45,036 nucleotides of DNA from Olsenella uli (GCF_901212655.1 NZ_CAAKON010000004.1:1-45036), one strand, 5' to 3'. Positions 27,598 through 35,897 are shown, numbered from the stretch's first letter. Numbers and translations: made by a program. The notes: generated from the sequence alone by a model not told the origin.

Positions 27598-28908
27598 CTA
27601 CTTCACGGCTTCGAAGCCACGCTCGAGGTCGGCGATGATGTCGTCGACGTGCTCGGTGCCGATGGAGAGGCGAATCGTGTTCGGCTTGATGCCGGCGGCC
27701 AGCAGCTCGGCCTCGGTGAGCTGGGAGTGCGTGGTGGACGCCGGGTGAATCACGAGGCTCTTCACGTCGGCGACGTTGGCAAGCAGGCTGAAGAGCTGCA
27801 GGCTCTCGGTGAACTTCTTGGCGCGCTCGGCGTCGCCCTTGATCTCGAAAGTGAAGATTGAGGCGGCTCCGTTGGGATAGAACTTGTCGTAGAGCTCCTT
27901 GGCGTGGCCGGTGGCAAGGCTCGGGTGGTTGACGGCCTCGACGTCATCGCGGCCGTTCAGGAACTCGACGACCTTGAGGGCGTTCTCGACGTGGCGCTCG
28001 ACGCGCAGGGACAGCGTCTCGAGGCCCTGGAGCAGGATGAACGCGTTGAACGGAGAGAGCGTGGCGCCCTGGTCGCGGAGCAGGGTGGCGCGGGCCTTGG
28101 TGACGTAGGCAGCGGCGCCCACGGCCTCGGTGAAGACAACGCCGTGGTAGCTCGGGTTGGGCTTGGCGACGCCGGGGAACTTGTCGGCCTGCGCGGCCCA
28201 GTCGAACTTGCCGCCGTCGACGATGTAGCCGCCCATGGCCGTGCCGTGGCCGCCCACGAACTTGGTGGCGGAGGCCACGACGATATCGGCGCCGTGCTCG
28301 AGCGGGCGGAACAGGTACGGGGTGGAGAACGTGTCGTCCACGATCAGAGGCACGCCGGCGGCGTGGGCGACCTCGGCCCAGGCCTCGATGTCGAGGACGT
28401 CGGAGTTGGGGTTGCCGAGGGTCTCGGCATAAAGGAGCTTGGTGTTGGGCTTAACGGCGGCCTTTACGGCTTCGATGTCCGCGGGGTCCACGAACGTGGC
28501 GGAAAGCCCCTGCTCGGCGAGGGTGTGCTCGAAGAGGTTGAGCGTGCCGCCGTAGAGGTTGGTGGACGCCACGATGTGGTCGCCGGAGGTGGCGATGTTC
28601 TGGACGGCGATCGTGATGGCGGCGGAGCCCGTGGCAACGCCGAGGCCGCCCACACCGCCCTCGAGCGCGTTGATGCGCTCCTCGAAGATGGAGACGGTGG
28701 GATTGGTGAGGCGAGAGTAGATGTTGCCCGGCTCGGTGAGGCCAAAGCGGCCGGCAGCGGTGGCGGAGTCCTTGAAGACGTAGGAGCTCGTGAGGTAGAT
28801 GGGTACCGCGCGGGAGTCGGTGGCGGAGTCCGGGGCCTCCTGGCCGGCGTGGACCTGCAGGGTCTCGAAGTGGAAGGTCTTCTCGGTCTCGGGGGTGATG
28901 GCGGGCAT
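27598..28908 (-). CDS. metY: O-acetylhomoserine sulfhydrylase (MetY)
   Basis: It makes homocysteine from O-acetylhomoserine and sulfide with pyridoxal phosphate (PLP), the direct sulfhydrylation route to methionine. The 436-residue protein is a Cys/Met-metabolism PLP enzyme of the size typical for this group. It has FETLQVHAGQEAPDSATDSR, YSRLTNPTVSIFEERINALEGG (seen in part as SRLTNPT), the PLP-binding DDTFSTPYLFRPLEHGADIV region, and the Schiff-base lysine in SATKFVGGHGT. The ATG at 28908 lies after AGGAGGAG. Upstream is a complete leader-peptide attenuator (29006-29167), so expression is probably raised when Met and/or Cys is short. The MetE-like gene downstream could use the homocysteine produced. 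An O-succinylhomoserine enzyme is the less likely alternative. Confidence 0.92.
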   Translation of the reverse strand: MPAITPETEKTFHFETLQVHAGQEAPDSATDSRAVPIYLTSSYVFKDSATAAGRFGLTEPGNIYSRLTNPTVSIFEERINALEGGVGGLGVATGSAAITIAVQNIATSGDHIVASTNLYGGTLNLFEHTLAEQGLSATFVDPADIEAVKAAVKPNTKLLYAETLGNPNSDVLDIEAWAEVAHAAGVPLIVDDTFSTPYLFRPLEHGADIVVASATKFVGGHGTAMGGYIVDGGKFDWAAQADKFPGVAKPNPSYHGVVFTEAVGAAAYVTKARATLLRDQGATLSPFNAFILLQGLETLSLRVERHVENALKVVEFLNGRDDVEAVNHPSLATGHAKELYDKFYPNGAASIFTFEIKGDAERAKKFTESLQLFSLLANVADVKSLVIHPASTTHSQLTEAELLAAGIKPNTIRLSIGTEHVDDIIADLERGFEAVK

Positions 28909-29005
28909 GTGCTCCTCCTTGGGTTGGGGCCGCTGTGGCCGTGCATGCGTTCTAGTGTACGAGGGTAGGGGTGGTTCGTGGCGCGGGGGGAGCCGCAGTG
29001 GGCAC

Positions 29006-29041
29006 AAAAACGCGCCCAGCAGCTCAGGGCTCCCGGGCGCG
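29006..29041 (-). terminator. Attenuator terminator upstream of metY
   Basis: On the minus strand CGCGCCC (29041-29035) pairs with GGGCGCG (29017-29011) and five T residues follow (29010-29006). It lies 98 bases before the metY start and 42 bases after the leader-peptide stop. Its 5' arm (29040-29029) is perfectly complementary to codons 18-22 of the leader ORF, which gives a competing antiterminator. Confidence 0.82.
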
Positions 29042-29083
29042 GGTGGGATGTCTGTGCCGACTTGGCAACGCGAGGTTGCCGGG

Positions 29084-29167
29084 CTAGGCCACAGAGCGGG
29101 AAGGCGCCCGGGAGCACTGCATTCGCAGACACATCATGGTGGTGGTGTTACGGGTCATCACGTTCAT
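29084..29167 (-). CDS. Met/Cys-rich leader peptide of metY
   Basis: A 27-codon ORF too short for routine gene calling. It begins with ATG at 29167, seven bases after GGGAGG, and ends with TAG. The product starts MNVMTRNTTTMMCLRMQC and ends SRSVA. Met occupies codons 1, 4, 11, 12 and 16, and Cys codons 13 and 18: seven of 27 positions for two normally rare amino acids. The bases of codons 18-22 (29115-29104, GCTCCCGGGCGC) can pair perfectly with the terminator 5' arm. A ribosome stalled near codons 11-13 would leave them free to form the antiterminator, letting transcription enter metY. The peptide itself probably has no function beyond translation-coupled sensing. Confidence 0.8.
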   Translation of the reverse strand: MNVMTRNTTTMMCLRMQCSRAPSRSVA

Positions 29168-29354
29168 GGGGCACCTCCCTCGGTTGGTTGCGACAGCGTG
29201 CTGCCGGCTGTTGGCTGCGACGACACATGTGCTCGTCAGTGCCTATGTAGGCGCGTGTGCCGCGTTATGCTTGCCTTGTTTGCTGTTCCGTCCAGGCGTG
29301 GTGCGCTTTCGTTCGTCTCTGCGAAGTACCTCCGCGTCTCGCTTGGCTGAGGAT

Positions 29355-29383
29355 GTTATACGCCGACGTTTATAGATGGTCAA
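29355..29383 (-). promoter_or_regulatory. metY promoter
   Basis: On the minus strand TTGACC (29383-29378) and TATAAC (29360-29355) are exactly 17 bases apart. This is the best sigma-70-type promoter seen in the window. Transcription would start near 29348 and run through the leader peptide and attenuator. Confidence 0.72.
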
Positions 29384-29394
29384 TACCCTACCGG

Positions 29395-29410
29395 GTTAAT
29401 AGGTATTAAC
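29395..29410. promoter_or_regulatory. Perfect 16-base palindrome upstream of the metY promoter
   Basis: GTTAATA and TATTAAC flank a GG centre. The site ends 12 bases upstream of the -35 element, a position typical of an activator, or of a repressor that loops. The cognate regulator is unknown. Confidence 0.55.
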
Positions 29411-29510
29411 AATCTGTTACGCGGATGGCAGGGGCTCGGCGCACCGAAGCCGGCCACGCGCGCCAAGCGCCACTACGTCTGGGTCCATTGCTTCCGTCGC
29501 GGGCGGCCTG

Positions 29511-29561
29511 TGTCGTTCGAGCTCTCGCGGTTCCGTTGTGTCGTTCGAGCTCCGCGGTTCC
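29511..29561. repeat. Tandem duplication of 23-24 bases
   Basis: TGTCGTTCGAGCTC begins copies at 29511 and 29539, both ending CGCGGTTCC; the second copy lacks one base. The second copy abuts the left end of the 161-base inverted-repeat element exactly. Confidence 0.8.
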
Positions 29562-29722
29562 GGTATCCCTTGTTTATTTTTTGCGAGTGTGAAGTGGGTT
29601 TTGGCGAGTGACCAAGTAGCTGATAGACATGGCACTTCGTCTACCTCGTATTTTGCAGGCGTCGATACTTGGCTACCCCCGAAAAGCCACTTCACAGACG
29701 GAAGAATAAAACAAGGGATACC
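29562..29722. repeat. 161-base long inverted-repeat (MITE-like) element
   Basis: The 41-base ends (29562-29602 and 29682-29722) are imperfect inverted repeats. The outer 14 bases (GGTATCCCTTGTTT) are identical and TGTGAAGTGG is shared further in. The centre continues the symmetry: CCAAGTA pairs with TACTTGG, and TAGAC with GTCTA. The whole element could fold into one long hairpin. Both strands are open in one frame across most of it. There is no transposase and no clear target duplication, so a non-autonomous mobile element or a regulatory hairpin are both possible. Confidence 0.7.
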
Positions 29723-29840
29723 TTGAACAGAGCGAGTCGGTACTCCTTTGCGCCTGAACTCGCGGCTTTTCTGCGGCGTTTGCGCTGGCGTTGTACGGGG
29801 CTGCTAGAGTCAGGCTTAGCAAAACGAGGTCGGGAGACAT

Positions 29841-31256
29841 ATGTATTGCAATCATTGCGGTGCCGAGCTGCCGGACGGCGCGATGTTTTGCACCCTTTGC
29901 GGTGCGCGCGTCTATTCTGACGGCGACAGGCCTAAGGCAGAGGGCGAGGCAAAGACCTTCGGTTGGTCTGACGAGGACGGCAAGATGGCCGTTCACGCGC
30001 TTGATGACGAGACGCCGGTGGATGAAGCCGCGGGCGAGGGGAGGCCGGGCGGAAGGGGCGCCGTAATTGCCGGCGACGCCGTGGGTAACGGCGACGAGTC
30101 CGGTGCCGGTGTGCCCGGCCCCACGCAGGTGGTTGACGACGCATTCCCCGCTGGCCGCGAGACCGTTGAGGTGACTATGGTCCAGCCGCCGGTTCAGACC
30201 TGGCGCCCGGGTGACGCGCCCGTCGCCGTTGCACAGACAGACGTCGTGCCTCCCAGTGCCGTCCCGGGCACGATCTCGCAGGGGGCCGTGCCCTACCAGC
30301 CACTGTCACCGCTTGCGGGCAACCCTCGCTTCAATGGGGGATACCAGCGGCAATATCAAACCGCGAGCCAACAGGCGGGCTATCGTACCCCTGGGCAGAA
30401 GGCCGCGCAGCAGCCTGTCGCCTACGAAGTCCCCGGTCAGCAGGGCGGCTATCAGGTGTCTGGCTATCAAGGAGGAACTCAGCCACGCTACAAGTCGGTG
30501 CCCCAGCAGCCTGGTTACCAGGCGGGTCATGAGGCGGGCATTCCCGCGCCCGCCGGGCACATGAAGGACTATCGCACGCCGGCAATCGTCTGCGCCTGCG
30601 TGGCCGTCATAGCCACCTGCGGCGTTGCCGTGGCCATGATGCTCAAGCCCCCGCGGCCCGTCGACGGCGCCAACGCGGCAACTGCCGCTGCGGCCACCAC
30701 CGAGGCAGCCGCCATAGAAGCTGCCGCAACGGAGGCCTCCACAACGGTGCCGGCAGACACCGCCGCTGCCGCGACGACTGCCTCCACAAGCGCCGCCACA
30801 ACCAACTCGAGCGGCACCACAACCACGTCTGCTGCGCCTGCCACCTCGGACTTTACGTATTCCAACGACCGCTACGGCTACTCCATCGAGATTCCTGCCG
30901 GCTTCGCCCAGACGGAGACCGCCGCGAACGGCGCTGGCGTCGTCTTCACCAACCCATCCACGGACATGCGCATCACGGTCGCCGGCAACAACAACGCCAC
31001 GGGAGAGACGGTCGACAGCGTGCATGCCGCCAACTCCGCCGGCCACGACACGTCCTACGAGGCCAAGGGCAGCACGTGGAGCGTCGTTTCCTACTTCGAC
31101 GGCGACCGCGACGTCTACGTGAAGACCTACGTGGGGTCGGGCAGCACCTACACGGTGACCTTCTCGTACCCCATCTCGCAGAAGGACGCCTGCGACGCGA
31201 TCCTCGAGCGCGTCGTCACTACCGCGCATCCCGGGGACCTCTCCTCGAGCCACTAG
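29841..31256 (+). CDS. Zinc-ribbon membrane protein with extracytoplasmic domain
   Basis: The 471-residue protein begins with a zinc-ribbon (CNHCGAELPDGAMFCTLCGA, two CxxC pairs, residues 3-22). An acidic linker follows, then a Gln/Tyr/Gly-rich low-complexity stretch (about 165-240, repeats such as QQAGY, QQGGY, QQPGY), one membrane helix (about 246-268), and an Ala/Thr/Ser-rich stalk (270-335). The C-terminal domain (about 338-465, YSNDRYGYSIEIPAGF) resembles PsbP/DUF1795-like surface domains. The zinc ribbon should face the cytoplasm and the last domain the outside. Function is unknown; a sensor or cell-envelope scaffold is possible. The ATG follows GGGAGACAT. The architecture parallels the deacetylase at 3757, which also has a Gln/Pro/Tyr-rich cytoplasmic part. 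Confidence 0.85.
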   Translation: MYCNHCGAELPDGAMFCTLCGARVYSDGDRPKAEGEAKTFGWSDEDGKMAVHALDDETPVDEAAGEGRPGGRGAVIAGDAVGNGDESGAGVPGPTQVVDDAFPAGRETVEVTMVQPPVQTWRPGDAPVAVAQTDVVPPSAVPGTISQGAVPYQPLSPLAGNPRFNGGYQRQYQTASQQAGYRTPGQKAAQQPVAYEVPGQQGGYQVSGYQGGTQPRYKSVPQQPGYQAGHEAGIPAPAGHMKDYRTPAIVCACVAVIATCGVAVAMMLKPPRPVDGANAATAAAATTEAAAIEAAATEASTTVPADTAAAATTASTSAATTNSSGTTTTSAAPATSDFTYSNDRYGYSIEIPAGFAQTETAANGAGVVFTNPSTDMRITVAGNNNATGETVDSVHAANSAGHDTSYEAKGSTWSVVSYFDGDRDVYVKTYVGSGSTYTVTFSYPISQKDACDAILERVVTTAHPGDLSSSH

Positions 31257-31351
31257 CTCTGAGACTTATTGTCCGCAATGCGAGATAGGCTGCTGCCAAG
31301 TGCCGGGGAGCCTTTGGCGCGGATGCCGAGGCCAGGACGAGGGGAGCGGCC

Positions 31352-31732
31352 ATGTTTGAGGCGGTTACGAGGCACGTCGGCGAGATCGAAAGCGCGCGCG
31401 AACGCATGGCGGCGACGGAGAACCCGTACGAGCGCGTGCCGCTCGAGGCCTACGCCTGGATTCCCGACTTCGAGCGCGCCGGCTTGGCCGACCCCCGCTG
31501 CTTTTCCACGCTCGAGAGCTTTGGCGTGGACGTGGGGTCTGGCTGGGCAAGCCTCGATGCCCGCGCCATGGACTATAGGCTCGTGCTCGCCCTGCTCACG
31601 TTCATCTGGCGTGCGGACAGGATGAACGAGACCGTGGTCGTGGATGCGGTGCGGACGGGCTTGCTCGAGGGCCTGCTCGAGAATCTTGCGGAGCTGGATG
31701 AGGGTGTCTGGGCTGCCGGGCGGGTGGCGTAG
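31352..31732 (+). CDS. DUF6508-like protein
   Basis: The 126-residue protein is soluble and acidic. The order of segments, WIPDFERAGLADP near 35-47, DYRLVLALLTFIWRADRMNE near 73-92, and LLEGLLENLAEL near 105-116, agrees with what I recall of the DUF6508 family, in which an F-x-x-D-F segment is followed by ALLTxxxRxxRF. Family function is not known. The ATG lies after GAGGGGAG. It follows the zinc-ribbon protein gene by about 95 bases on the same strand and may be co-transcribed. There is no clear terminator between this gene and dnaE. Confidence 0.65.
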   Translation: MFEAVTRHVGEIESARERMAATENPYERVPLEAYAWIPDFERAGLADPRCFSTLESFGVDVGSGWASLDARAMDYRLVLALLTFIWRADRMNETVVVDAVRTGLLEGLLENLAELDEGVWAAGRVA

Positions 31733-32099
31733 CGCTTGTTTTCGTATCCCGTTTCCGTGATGGGCCGCAAGGCTGCGCTATCCTCGATTCGCCGCAAGTG
31801 ACGTGCCCGCAGGCCCGCGTGAGACGGTCTGGTAGAGAAAAACCGGCTCAGGGCCAGTGGATGCGCCCGATCGTCCGCGGGACGGCAGAAGCTACGACCC
31901 CGGAAGCTACGTCCCCGTGAGAGGGCGGGCACGCGCCTGAGCGCGCCAGCGCGAGGCACGCCCTAAGCGCCGATAAGTACTCTAGTATCAAGATTGACGC
32001 GCCTGAGCGCGCCCGCGCGAGACACGCCTTCCCAGCATTGGGGGAAACGGCCCCAGACGTACCCGCGCATCAGCCAATAACTCCCAGCAAAGGAGCCCC
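31733..32099. other. dnaE upstream region with repeats
   Basis: A 367-base gap with no supported gene. It contains a 15-base tandem duplication (GAAGCTACGNCCCCG, 31888-31902 and 31903-31917) and a 32-base direct repeat (31931-31962 and 31997-32028). A possible -10 (TAGTAT, 31983-31988) lies between the two repeat copies. Confidence 0.45.
31931..32028. repeat. 32-base direct repeat upstream of dnaE
   Basis: Copies at 31931-31962 and 31997-32028 differ at two positions; both begin ACGCGCCTGAGCGCGCC and end CACGCC. Each can form a small GC hairpin. They flank an AT-richer 34-base spacer with a promoter-like TAGTAT. Confidence 0.85.
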
Positions 32100-35000
32100 A
32101 TGGCCTTCGTGCATCTGCATAACCACACGGACTACTCCATGCTCGACGGCGCCACGCGTGTCGCCGAGATGGTGAGGCGCGCAGTGGACCAGAAGATGCC
32201 GGCCGTGGCCATCACGGACCATGGCTACATGTACGGCGTGCCAGACCTGGACCTCGCCTGCGCCGGCTACAACCACAAGCAGGCCGACTGGCAGCAGTGG
32301 TTCCACGACAAGGACAACTACGCCAAGGGCCGCGAGATTCACGTCCCCGACAAGGACGAGGAGCCTGAGGCCTATGCCCAGTGGGAGCGCGACGTGGCCG
32401 CCTACGAGGCCGGCGACGAGGCGCTCTCCACCTGCAAGCCCACGCCGCTCATCAAGCCCATCTTCGGCTGCGAGGCCTACTTCACGCCGGACAACACCCT
32501 CGCACGTGACAGGAAGCCCGAGCTTTACCACATGATCCTGCTCGCCAAGAACGAGACGGGCTACATCAACCTCATGCAGATGATGAGCGACGCGGCGGTG
32601 CGGGGCTTCTACTACAAGCCCCGCACCACGCTGGACATGCTCAAGGAGCACGCCGAGGGCGTCATCTGCACCTCGGCCTGCGTCTCGGGCATCATCCCGC
32701 GCCACATCCTGAACGGCCAGCCCGACGAGGCGCTCAAGTGGGCCCGCACCTTCAAGGAGATCTTTTCCCCCGGCGACTTCTACATCGAGATCCAGGACCA
32801 CGGCCTCACCTTCGAGAACGGCATGACGGACCGCCAGCTCGACGAGCAGCTCGTGCAGCTGGCCCGCTCGCTGGACCTCAAGGTCATCGCCACGAACGAC
32901 TTCCACTACCTCACGCGCGACGACGCGCCGGTGCAGGACCTCATGATGTGCATCGGCATGAACGCCAAGGTGGACGACGACAACCGTATGCGCATGGAGG
33001 GCTCGGAGTTCTACATGAAGACCGAGGAGGAGATGCGCGAGCTCTTCTCCTGGTGCCCGGAGGCCTGCGACAACACGCTCGAGATCGCTGACAAGTGCAA
33101 CGTCGAGCTGGACTGGGACTCCATGATCCTCCCGAAGTTCCCGCTGCTCGACCCGGGCGAGACCCACGAGAGCCAGTTCCGTCGCGAGTGCGAGGAGGGC
33201 CTGGCCAAGCGCTACGGCGACGACTGGGCCACCCAGACCATCGGTGGCGTCAACGTCAAGGAGCGCTTCGAGTACGAGTACAAGATCATCTGCGACAAGG
33301 GCTTCGCGGCCTACTTCCTGATCGTGCAGGAGTACGTGCGCTGGGCCAAGCAGAACGGCATCGGCGTGGGTCCCGGCCGAGGATCTGCCGCTGGCGCCCT
33401 CGTTGCCTACGCCATGGACATCACCACGTTCGACCCGCTGTCCAACGGCCTGATGTTCGAGAGGTTCCTCTCCCCGCAGCGCACCGAGATGCCCGATATC
33501 GACATGGACTTCGACGACGAGCGCCGCCTGGAGGTGGTGGACCACGTCCGCCAGCTCTATGGCCCCGAGAAGGTCACGCACGTCATCACCTACTCCACCA
33601 TCAAGGCCAAGCAGGCCATCAATGACGCCGCACGCGTGCTGGACTACCCGGTCTTCATGGGTCAGAAGCTCTCCAAGATGATCAGCGCGGCTCCCAACGC
33701 CACGCTCAAGTCCACGATGGAGAAGGTGGCCGGCAAGGAGGACCAGTTCTCGCAGGACTTCGTGGACGCCTACCACTCAGACCCGGACGCGCGCCGCATC
33801 ATCGACAGCGCCCTCTCGCTCGAGGGACTCATCCGCGGCGAGGGCGTGCATGCCTGCGCCGTCCTCATCTGCCGAGACCCCGTCAATGAGCACGTGCCCA
33901 CCAAGCTCGACACCAAGGGCGGCGTGGAGATCACCCAGTACGAGGGCCACACCGTGGCCGACATGGGCCTGCTCAAGATGGACTTCCTGGGCCTGCGCAC
34001 GCTCACGGTGCTCAGCCGCGCCAAGGCCAACATCAAGGCCAACTACGGCCTGGACATCAACCTGGACGAGATTCCCTTCGATGACCCGGCCATCTACAAG
34101 CTTCTGGGCTCGGGTAACACGGCGGGCGTCTTCCAGGTCGAGTCCGGCGGCATGACGGCCACGATCAAGGGCATGCAGCCCACCGAGTACAAGCACATCG
34201 TCGCTCTCATCGCCCTCTACCGCCCGGGCCCGCTCGGCGCCGGCATGGTGGACTCCTACATCAAGCGCATGAATGGCAAGGAGCCCGCGGTCTCCTATGA
34301 CCCGCGCCTGGACGACATCCTGGGCGAGACCTACGGCACCATGGTCTACCAGGAGCAGGTCATGCTCATCTCCGTCGAGATGTGCGGCTTCTCCAAGGGC
34401 GAGAGTGACTCGCGCATCCGCAAGCCGGTGGCCAAGAAGAAGATCAAGCTCCTCACGAGCACCGTCTTCCACTGGGAGGACGGAAGCGACGAGACCACCT
34501 ATGACCACTGGATGAACGGCGCGGTCAAGAACGGCTACAAGCGCGAGGTTGCGCAGAAGATCTGGGACGACGTCTTGGAGTTCGCGTCCTACGCGTTCAA
34601 CAAGTCGCACTCCGCCGGCTACGCCATCCTCGTCATGCAGACGGCCTGGCTCAAGGCCCACTATCCCAACGAGTTCATGGCGGCCGTCCTTACCTCCTAC
34701 ACGGGCAAGACGGAGAAGATCGTGCACTACGTCTCCGCCTGCCGCCACGAGGGCATCGACATCCTGCCGCCAGACATCAACGAGTCCGGCACCATGTTCA
34801 CGGCCGTCAAGGAGGGCGTGCGCTTCGGCCTCGCCGGCATCCGCGGCGTGGGCGAGGGCGTGGCCGAGACCATCATCGCCGAGCGCGAGAAGGGCGGCCC
34901 GTTCAAGAACCTGCACGAAATGGTGGAGCGCGTGGACCCGAGCCAGTGCAACCGCCGCGTGGTGGAGGCCCTCATCAAGGCAGGCGCCTTCGACTCCACG

Positions 35001-35897
35001 GGTTACACGCGAATGCAGCTCATGGGCTTCGTGGACAAGAACAATCCCGAGAACATCATGGACGCGGCGGCCAAGCGCCAGAAGGACCGCGCGGCCGGCC
35101 AGGTCTCGATGTTCGATATGTTCGCCGACGTGGAGGACTCCGGCTTTGAGAACGACGTGCCCGAGCCCGACGGCATCGAGTGGGACCGCTCGCTCAAGCT
35201 GGCCCAGGAGCGCGAGGTGCTGGGCATCTACGTCTCCGACCACCCGTTGCGCCCGTACGAGTACGCCCTCTCCAAGGCGCGCGACTACACCATCACGCAG
35301 GTGCTCACCGGCTTTGAGAAGACCACGGTCACCGGCGAGGTGAAGCATGTGGACGTGAGCGGCGAGAAGACCATCTGGCTCGCCGGCATGGTCTCGGGCG
35401 TGCAGAAGCGCACCACCAAGAACGGTGACCCCATGGCCATCGTGTCGCTCGAGGACATGGAGAACGAGATCGATGTGGTCGTGTTCCCCAAGACATACAA
35501 GAAGTGCGCCGCGGTGTTGGCGGGCCAGGTGGACGAGACGGGCGAGCAGGCCGGCGACATCTTCGTGCGCGTGATGGGCCGCGTGGACAGGAGCGACCGC
35601 GGCGACCAGTTCCTCGCGAGTGCCATCGAGCCGCTCGAGCTCTCGGACAAGACGAACCAGCCCAAGGTCCTCGAGGTGATGCTGGAGTCCTGCGCCCTTT
35701 CGCGCATGCTGCTGGAGCGGCTTCAGGGTGTGTTCGAGCTGCACCCGGGCATGGATCGCGTGGAGCTGTTCGTTGACAGCGCCGACGGCAACCGCCTGCG
35801 CATGGAGGTACCGGCCAAGGTGGACGCCAAGAACGTGATGCTCATGGCCCGCGTGCAGGACCTCGTGGGCAAGGACGGCGTGGCCATCGTCGCGTAG
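32100..35897 (+). CDS. dnaE: DNA polymerase III alpha subunit (DnaE)
   Basis: This is the catalytic subunit of the replicative polymerase. The 1265-residue protein is the DnaE1 type. An N-terminal PHP domain (1-280; HLHNHTDYSMLDG, TDHGYMYG) retains its histidines, so a metal-dependent PHP exonuclease activity is possible, as in other actinobacteria. The polymerase core has GPGRGSAAGALVAYA near 420, the catalytic aspartates in PDIDMDFDDERR near 465, and HACAVLI near 583. A helix-hairpin-helix stretch (LAGIRGVGEGVAETI) lies near 910, and a C-terminal OB-fold (WLAGMVSGVQKRTTKNG) near 1095. AAAGGAG precedes the ATG. It is followed by a promoter-bearing gap before desulfoferrodoxin. Confidence 0.97.
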   Translation: MAFVHLHNHTDYSMLDGATRVAEMVRRAVDQKMPAVAITDHGYMYGVPDLDLACAGYNHKQADWQQWFHDKDNYAKGREIHVPDKDEEPEAYAQWERDVAAYEAGDEALSTCKPTPLIKPIFGCEAYFTPDNTLARDRKPELYHMILLAKNETGYINLMQMMSDAAVRGFYYKPRTTLDMLKEHAEGVICTSACVSGIIPRHILNGQPDEALKWARTFKEIFSPGDFYIEIQDHGLTFENGMTDRQLDEQLVQLARSLDLKVIATNDFHYLTRDDAPVQDLMMCIGMNAKVDDDNRMRMEGSEFYMKTEEEMRELFSWCPEACDNTLEIADKCNVELDWDSMILPKFPLLDPGETHESQFRRECEEGLAKRYGDDWATQTIGGVNVKERFEYEYKIICDKGFAAYFLIVQEYVRWAKQNGIGVGPGRGSAAGALVAYAMDITTFDPLSNGLMFERFLSPQRTEMPDIDMDFDDERRLEVVDHVRQLYGPEKVTHVITYSTIKAKQAINDAARVLDYPVFMGQKLSKMISAAPNATLKSTMEKVAGKEDQFSQDFVDAYHSDPDARRIIDSALSLEGLIRGEGVHACAVLICRDPVNEHVPTKLDTKGGVEITQYEGHTVADMGLLKMDFLGLRTLTVLSRAKANIKANYGLDINLDEIPFDDPAIYKLLGSGNTAGVFQVESGGMTATIKGMQPTEYKHIVALIALYRPGPLGAGMVDSYIKRMNGKEPAVSYDPRLDDILGETYGTMVYQEQVMLISVEMCGFSKGESDSRIRKPVAKKKIKLLTSTVFHWEDGSDETTYDHWMNGAVKNGYKREVAQKIWDDVLEFASYAFNKSHSAGYAILVMQTAWLKAHYPNEFMAAVLTSYTGKTEKIVHYVSACRHEGIDILPPDINESGTMFTAVKEGVRFGLAGIRGVGEGVAETIIAEREKGGPFKNLHEMVERVDPSQCNRRVVEALIKAGAFDSTGYTRMQLMGFVDKNNPENIMDAAAKRQKDRAAGQVSMFDMFADVEDSGFENDVPEPDGIEWDRSLKLAQEREVLGIYVSDHPLRPYEYALSKARDYTITQVLTGFEKTTVTGEVKHVDVSGEKTIWLAGMVSGVQKRTTKNGDPMAIVSLEDMENEIDVVVFPKTYKKCAAVLAGQVDETGEQAGDIFVRVMGRVDRSDRGDQFLASAIEPLELSDKTNQPKVLEVMLESCALSRMLLERLQGVFELHPGMDRVELFVDSADGNRLRMEVPAKVDAKNVMLMARVQDLVGKDGVAIVA

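Larger units (their letters stand above)
28909..29840. other. Regulatory and repeat region between metY and the zinc-ribbon protein gene
   Basis: This 932-base gap contains, from the metY side, an attenuator with leader ORF (29006-29167), an untranslated stretch of about 180 bases, a consensus-like minus-strand promoter (29355-29383), a perfect 16-base palindrome (29395-29410), a tandem duplication (29511-29561) and a 161-base inverted-repeat element (29562-29722). The last 120 bases hold the 5' region of the plus-strand gene. Confidence 0.7.

Noticed and set aside
28909..29354. SAM (S-box) riboswitch upstream of metY
   Set aside because: No S-box core was recognised; the leader ORF with its antiterminator explains the terminator better.
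29417..29695. 92-codon minus-strand frame through the inverted-repeat element
   Set aside because: Open on both strands because of the palindromic structure; no ribosome binding site at the ATG. Kept only as an observation on the repeat.
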